A program made the position numbers and the translations under genes. The notes under the pieces are model-generated. The model saw nothing but the letters and a program-made list of their open reading frames with translations, had not been told where the DNA came from and searched no databases. A stretch of DNA of 64,000 bases from an uncultured Bacilli bacterium (GTDB lineage Bacteria; Bacillota_I; Bacilli_A; RF39; UBA660): contig CAKOXP010000008.1 in NCBI GenBank assembly GCA_934130175.1, forward strand, positions 3,710 through 67,709, written 5' to 3'. Shown here one piece after another: positions 60,960 through 64,000 of the stretch; within the stretch, counting starts at the first letter, position 1; each line of letters opens with the position of its first letter.

Positions 60960-61009
60960 TTAAGAAATAATTTTTTTTTTAATTTTTTTAGTAATTTACA
61001 CTTATTTGA

Positions 61010-61038
61010 CAAAAAAAAGAACCAACTTTTTAGTTGCT
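61010..61038 (-). terminator. Terminator after the decayed gene
   Basis: GCAACT/AGTTGG stem followed on the minus strand by TTCTTTTTTTT. It isolates the mraZ operon from upstream reads. Confidence 0.8.
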
Positions 61039-61044
61039 TCCTTT

Positions 61045-61400
61045 CTTGTATTTATTATTAAATTTATCTATTTGAGATTTACTCTTTTGGTACTTGTTAA
61101 TAACATTTTTTGATAGTTATTATCTCTAACTTGGATATACTTACTTTTTTAGTTTCTTGAAAAACTATAATTCTAAGTGTATTAAATTTTTTTCATTAAC
61201 AAAGCCAATATTTTCATATTCTATTTCGTATTTTCCTAAAATCACAATATTTTCTAATTTATATAATTCTGTTGCTAGAGTAAATTATCATCACATACAT
61301 AAAATATTAGTATGTTTAAAGGAAAAAAACATCTTCTAGATATCTTTCAAGTAAATCTTTAGACTCAGTTAAAGCCTTTAAGATTTTTAATTATTAATAT
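61045..61400 (-). pseudogene. Decayed coding region
   Basis: The minus strand shows coding-like pieces broken by stops and frameshifts. One is ILKALTESKDLLERYLED (about 61390-61325). Another is ATELYKLENIVILGKYEIE followed by YENIGFVNEKNLIHLEL (about 61275-61170). No intact ORF with an SD links them, and an intrinsic terminator follows. The original function cannot be told. This is the only substantial non-genic stretch at this end. Confidence 0.5.
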
Positions 61401-61438
61401 TTTTTCTTATATATAGGTTTACTAGTAATCTAAATAAA

Positions 61439-61462
61439 AAGCACTTAATAAATAAGTACTAT
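61439..61462 (-). terminator. Terminator of the 61.5-kb gene
   Basis: AGTACTTA/TTAAGTGCT stem with a T run on the minus strand, overlapping the stop. Confidence 0.78.
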
Positions 61463-62211
61463 TTTTTAATGTTGCCAACAGTTAATTTATTATTAATAAC
61501 TTTATATTCTATTGTTACAATTTCCTTTTCTTTTCCAAATTTTTTTAATCCTTCTTGATCAATATTATTTATAATATTTTTTTCTTTGCCTATTCCTTTA
61601 ATATATTTCAAAATATCATCTGTATTATACTTATCTTTTGTTTTCTTTTTGTTATTTAATTCTTCGTAGTAATTTAATAGCTTATATGGATTTTTAATCT
61701 CATATTTTTTATATCTTACACTATATCTTGTATCACTATGTTTGCTTATTTTTTCCAACTCATACTTTGTTATCTTATATTTTGCTATATCACTCAAAGT
61801 TTTAGAATCATTATATGTATATTTATTTGTATCATAATCAAAATTTATATTATTTTCTATTAGTTTTTGAGAGACACCTATTTTTAATAGTTCTTTTTTG
61901 CTTAGGTTTTTATTAAAGTTTTCAAACACAAATTTTCTTAATTCATTTACTGTTATTTCGTTCCTATTTAATTCATTATTATAGTATTTCATAGTATAGA
62001 CTATATATTTATCATTTTTTTTATCTTTATTATAAATCTCATCAATATTGATAACCATTTTACTACTGTATTCTTTAATAGCTTGTTCTTCTAAGGGAGA
62101 TATATTTCTTTTTTCACTTATCATTATTATTAGTATAATTAATATGCAAAAAGCCAATAGCACTTTTTGGGTTATCTTATTTTTAATCACATTTTTTATT
62201 TTATTTTTCAT
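61459..62211 (-). CDS. Unknown single-pass membrane protein
   Basis: Protein of 250 aa. Basic N-terminus (MKNKIKNVIKNKITQK), one TM helix (about 17-33, VLLAFCILIILIIMIS), then a Lys/Tyr/Asn-rich outer domain with three similar helices (FVFENFNKNLSKKELLKIG, ISKHSDTRYSVRYKK, YNTDDILKYIKGIGKEKN). GGAGTGATAAA precedes the ATG. It follows the large beta-helix gene by 4 bp, so it is in the same operon and may help its export or anchoring. No family recognised. Confidence 0.6.
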   Translation of the reverse strand: MKNKIKNVIKNKITQKVLLAFCILIILIIMISEKRNISPLEEQAIKEYSSKMVINIDEIYNKDKKNDKYIVYTMKYYNNELNRNEITVNELRKFVFENFNKNLSKKELLKIGVSQKLIENNINFDYDTNKYTYNDSKTLSDIAKYKITKYELEKISKHSDTRYSVRYKKYEIKNPYKLLNYYEELNNKKKTKDKYNTDDILKYIKGIGKEKNIINNIDQEGLKKFGKEKEIVTIEYKVINNKLTVGNIKK

Positions 62212-62215
62212 TTTA

Positions 62216-64000
62216 TCACTCCATATATTCTAATATACAATAATCGTTTCCAGATTCATCCTTATGATTTCTTGCTTCATATCCATATTCTACATCAGTT
62301 GTTGTTTCTGGTTTAGCACTTGTAGAGCCTAGAATCTTTCCGTCATAGTATTTTAAATAACCATTTACTTTTCTTATCCCTACGCCCGTTGTTGAACAAA
62401 TAGAGCTAATACTAGGATCTGTTATTGATACTTTTCCATCTTGACTACCAAGTATTACTTCACCATTATTTATATAAATCCCATAACCTAATATTGCCTG
62501 ATTTACTAAAATATTTCCTGATAACATTTTTATATTTGAATTACTGCCACCAGAATATATTCCATATGTTTCTCTACCACCGTATATAGATAGGGTGCCT
62601 GAGTTAAAATTAACTTTAGCGTTATCCGTATTGTAAATCCCATAAATTTTTGCGGCATTTATTGATTCATCATTTATTATAGCATTATATTCATTCAAAT
62701 TAGCTTCTCCACCATTATTATAAATCCCATATACTTCTCTTCTATTGATAGTAGGAAAATCCGTTATATTAGATGTTAATCTTGTAGCATTTAGGGTTCC
62801 TCTATTTTCAATTTGATAAGTAGTTGAATAATTCAAATTATTTATTGATGAATTTAGCGTAACATCATTAATTGTTGTTGAACCAGCATTATATAATCCT
62901 GCTAGTGCACTGGTTAACTTGGCTAAATTTACTATAGAATTATTATTTATTTCAAGATTACTATTATTATTATTTCTAATATTACTATTTATAGTGGTAT
63001 TACTTAATGTTAAATTCTTGCTATTTATAACTTGACCTGTTAAATCAGATTTATTAACACTAAAGCTATTACTATAATTATAGATTGACTGATTTGTCCC
63101 TATTATAGTAGCCATAATACTTGAATCTAATGTACTTTGATTTTGGTATATTACAGTTGGAGCTTTATATGTTCCATTATTAATATTTATAGATCCAGAG
63201 CTTGTAATAAGACTAGAATTCTGAACAGTGATATTTGAATTATCAATAGTAGCAATTGAATCATTTCCTATAACAATACCATTTAAGCTTGTCATATTAA
63301 TATTTTCAAGATTAAGTTTTGATGAACCACTACTATTTATAATGGGTGAGGTCGTCACATCATTAGTTATGTTTATATTGCTTATTTTTAGTATTCCTGA
63401 ATTAACAAATAATTTAACTGAATTTAATAAATTTATACTTCCAGAATTTAGAGTATCATTAATATTCAATGTACCTAAATTGGTTATTGTTTTTGTCATT
63501 TTAACACTATGTCCTGCTAAATCTAAAGTTATATTATCATCATTAGAAAATGTTAAGGGATAATGAATCAAAGTATCATCTATAAACGTTAATGTATCCC
63601 CATTAGTTGATTCATCTATTGCGGTTTGAACATTTTTATATTGCTTATCACCATTTTGAATAATATTTCCTTGCTCAGATAAATAATTTGTAATATATAC
63701 CTCATTATTAATAGTTTCTGTACTTGCATCCATCATAAAATTATCAGCTAGTGTTGATATAGTCCCATAATAACCGGCCGTCTTTCCATATATTTTTCCA
63801 TCATAGAAATTAAAATTTCCTGATGTTGTGTATATTCCGTATGTTTCTCCTATTACTATTGGATTTGTTGTATCAACTTCATTCTCATTACTTCCTAATG
63901 TTATTTCTCCATTATTATTTTTTATTCCATAGGTGCTTCCTGATATTTTTCCTCCTAATAGATTGAAGTTTCCTGATTGAATATTTAAACCTTGTCCATT
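62216..64000 (-). CDS. Beta-helix surface protein (5' end outside the window)
   Basis: The reading frame stays open from its stop at 62216 to the right edge, giving at least 594 codons; the ATG at 63736 is internal, not the start. The sequence consists of repeats such as GKISGSTYGIKNNNGEITLGS, GETYGIYTTSGNFNFYDGKI, NLNINDTLNSGSINLLN and KVNFNSGTLSIYGGRETYGIY, a right-handed parallel beta-helix rich in Asn, Thr, Ile and Gly. A new stretch (YKNVQTAIDESTNGDTLTF) marks the start of a second helix block. It ends NHKDESGNDYCILEYME. Probably a large adhesin or wall protein; it continues beyond 64000. Confidence 0.75.
   Translation of the reverse strand, partial: NGQGLNIQSGNFNLLGGKISGSTYGIKNNNGEITLGSNENEVDTTNPIVIGETYGIYTTSGNFNFYDGKIYGKTAGYYGTISTLADNFMMDASTETINNEVYITNYLSEQGNIIQNGDKQYKNVQTAIDESTNGDTLTFIDDTLIHYPLTFSNDDNITLDLAGHSVKMTKTITNLGTLNINDTLNSGSINLLNSVKLFVNSGILKISNINITNDVTTSPIINSSGSSKLNLENINMTSLNGIVIGNDSIATIDNSNITVQNSSLITSSGSININNGTYKAPTVIYQNQSTLDSSIMATIIGTNQSIYNYSNSFSVNKSDLTGQVINSKNLTLSNTTINSNIRNNNNSNLEINNNSIVNLAKLTSALAGLYNAGSTTINDVTLNSSINNLNYSTTYQIENRGTLNATRLTSNITDFPTINRREVYGIYNNGGEANLNEYNAIINDESINAAKIYGIYNTDNAKVNFNSGTLSIYGGRETYGIYSGGSNSNIKMLSGNILVNQAILGYGIYINNGEVILGSQDGKVSITDPSISSICSTTGVGIRKVNGYLKYYDGKILGSTSAKPETTTDVEYGYEARNHKDESGNDYCILEYME

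Noticed and set aside
1..64000. Mycoplasma genetic code (TGA = Trp)
   Set aside because: Several genes end in TGA at the expected family length (ABC ATPase at 2230, yceD, tmcAL), and conserved Trp residues are encoded by TGG.

Overview
The window is about 64 kb of very AT-rich DNA carrying Gram-positive gene content. It has the dcw division and wall genes, the ylbD-ylbE-ylbF-rsmD cluster, yceD-rpmF next to tmcAL, T-box leaders, an infC-rpmI-rplT operon with a non-AUG infC start, and SD sequences of the AGGAGG or AGGTGG type. TGA is a normal stop, so this is not Mycoplasma code 4. Reduced AddB and DNA polymerase I proteins, many small surface proteins and the overall style suggest an uncultured, gut-type lineage of Bacilli close to the Mollicutes/Erysipelotrichia. 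That placement is inference. No phage, IS element, CRISPR array, rRNA or tRNA gene was seen.

Layout. 0-2.2 kb (+): a MacB/FtsX-type ABC transporter. 2.2-6.4 kb (-): a CmpB-like membrane protein, then a pyrophosphatase-popT-uppP operon that combines pyrophosphate removal with undecaprenyl-phosphate recycling. 6.5-7.1 kb (+): an M23 peptidase. 7.1-14.3 kb (-): addA and addB, split by a zinc-ribbon membrane gene and by three tandem ~350 bp cassettes on the + strand. 14.4-17.7 kb: a secreted protein, rpmF-yceD, and divergent tmcAL-gmk. 17.7-22.7 kb (-): pyk and polA-mutM. 22.7-23.7 kb: lexA and a divergent 49-aa membrane ORF. 23.7-29.4 kb (-): a pilin-like beta-helix protein, ftsK-ylbD-ylbE-ylbF-rsmD, and a secreted paralogue behind a poly-G promoter. 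29.4-34.6 kb (-): murG-murB-divIB and ftsA-ftsZ. 34.7-39.1 kb: a SipW-type surface protein and T-box-pheS-pheT. 39.1-44.9 kb (-): frr, a membrane protein, a lipoprotein, tsf, rpsB, rplT, rpmI and infC. 44.9-50.2 kb: aminopeptidase, YfiH-like protein, and T-box-LOG-glyS-PuuD. 50.2-56.3 kb: two SipW-type paralogues flanking a DUF6056-like and an LCP gene. 56.4-61 kb (-): mraZ-rsmH-ftsL-pbpB plus an RsgI-like gene. 61-64 kb: a decayed gene, a membrane protein and a beta-helix surface protein that runs off the right edge.

The most interesting system is the triple cassette at about 10.94-11.99 kb. Each unit has a promoter with a LexA-like box in its spacer and a sequestered SD. It encodes a 27-aa hydrophobic peptide. 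The 5' and 3' ends of the transcript are complementary. On the opposite strand lie a candidate extended -10 promoter and an intrinsic terminator that would make a ~115-nt antisense RNA over the 3' UTR. This is the architecture of an SOS-induced type I toxin-antitoxin, like TisB/IstR in concept but unrelated in sequence, placed between the two subunits of a double-strand-break repair enzyme. The same box motif occurs at the lexA locus of this window, inside the promoter of a divergent 49-aa membrane protein that may be an SOS division inhibitor. Other points of interest are a nine-G tract in a promoter spacer (possible phase variation), identical Rho_N-like tails on ribosomal proteins S2 and L20, and a duplicated surface-protein pair with divergent C-termini.
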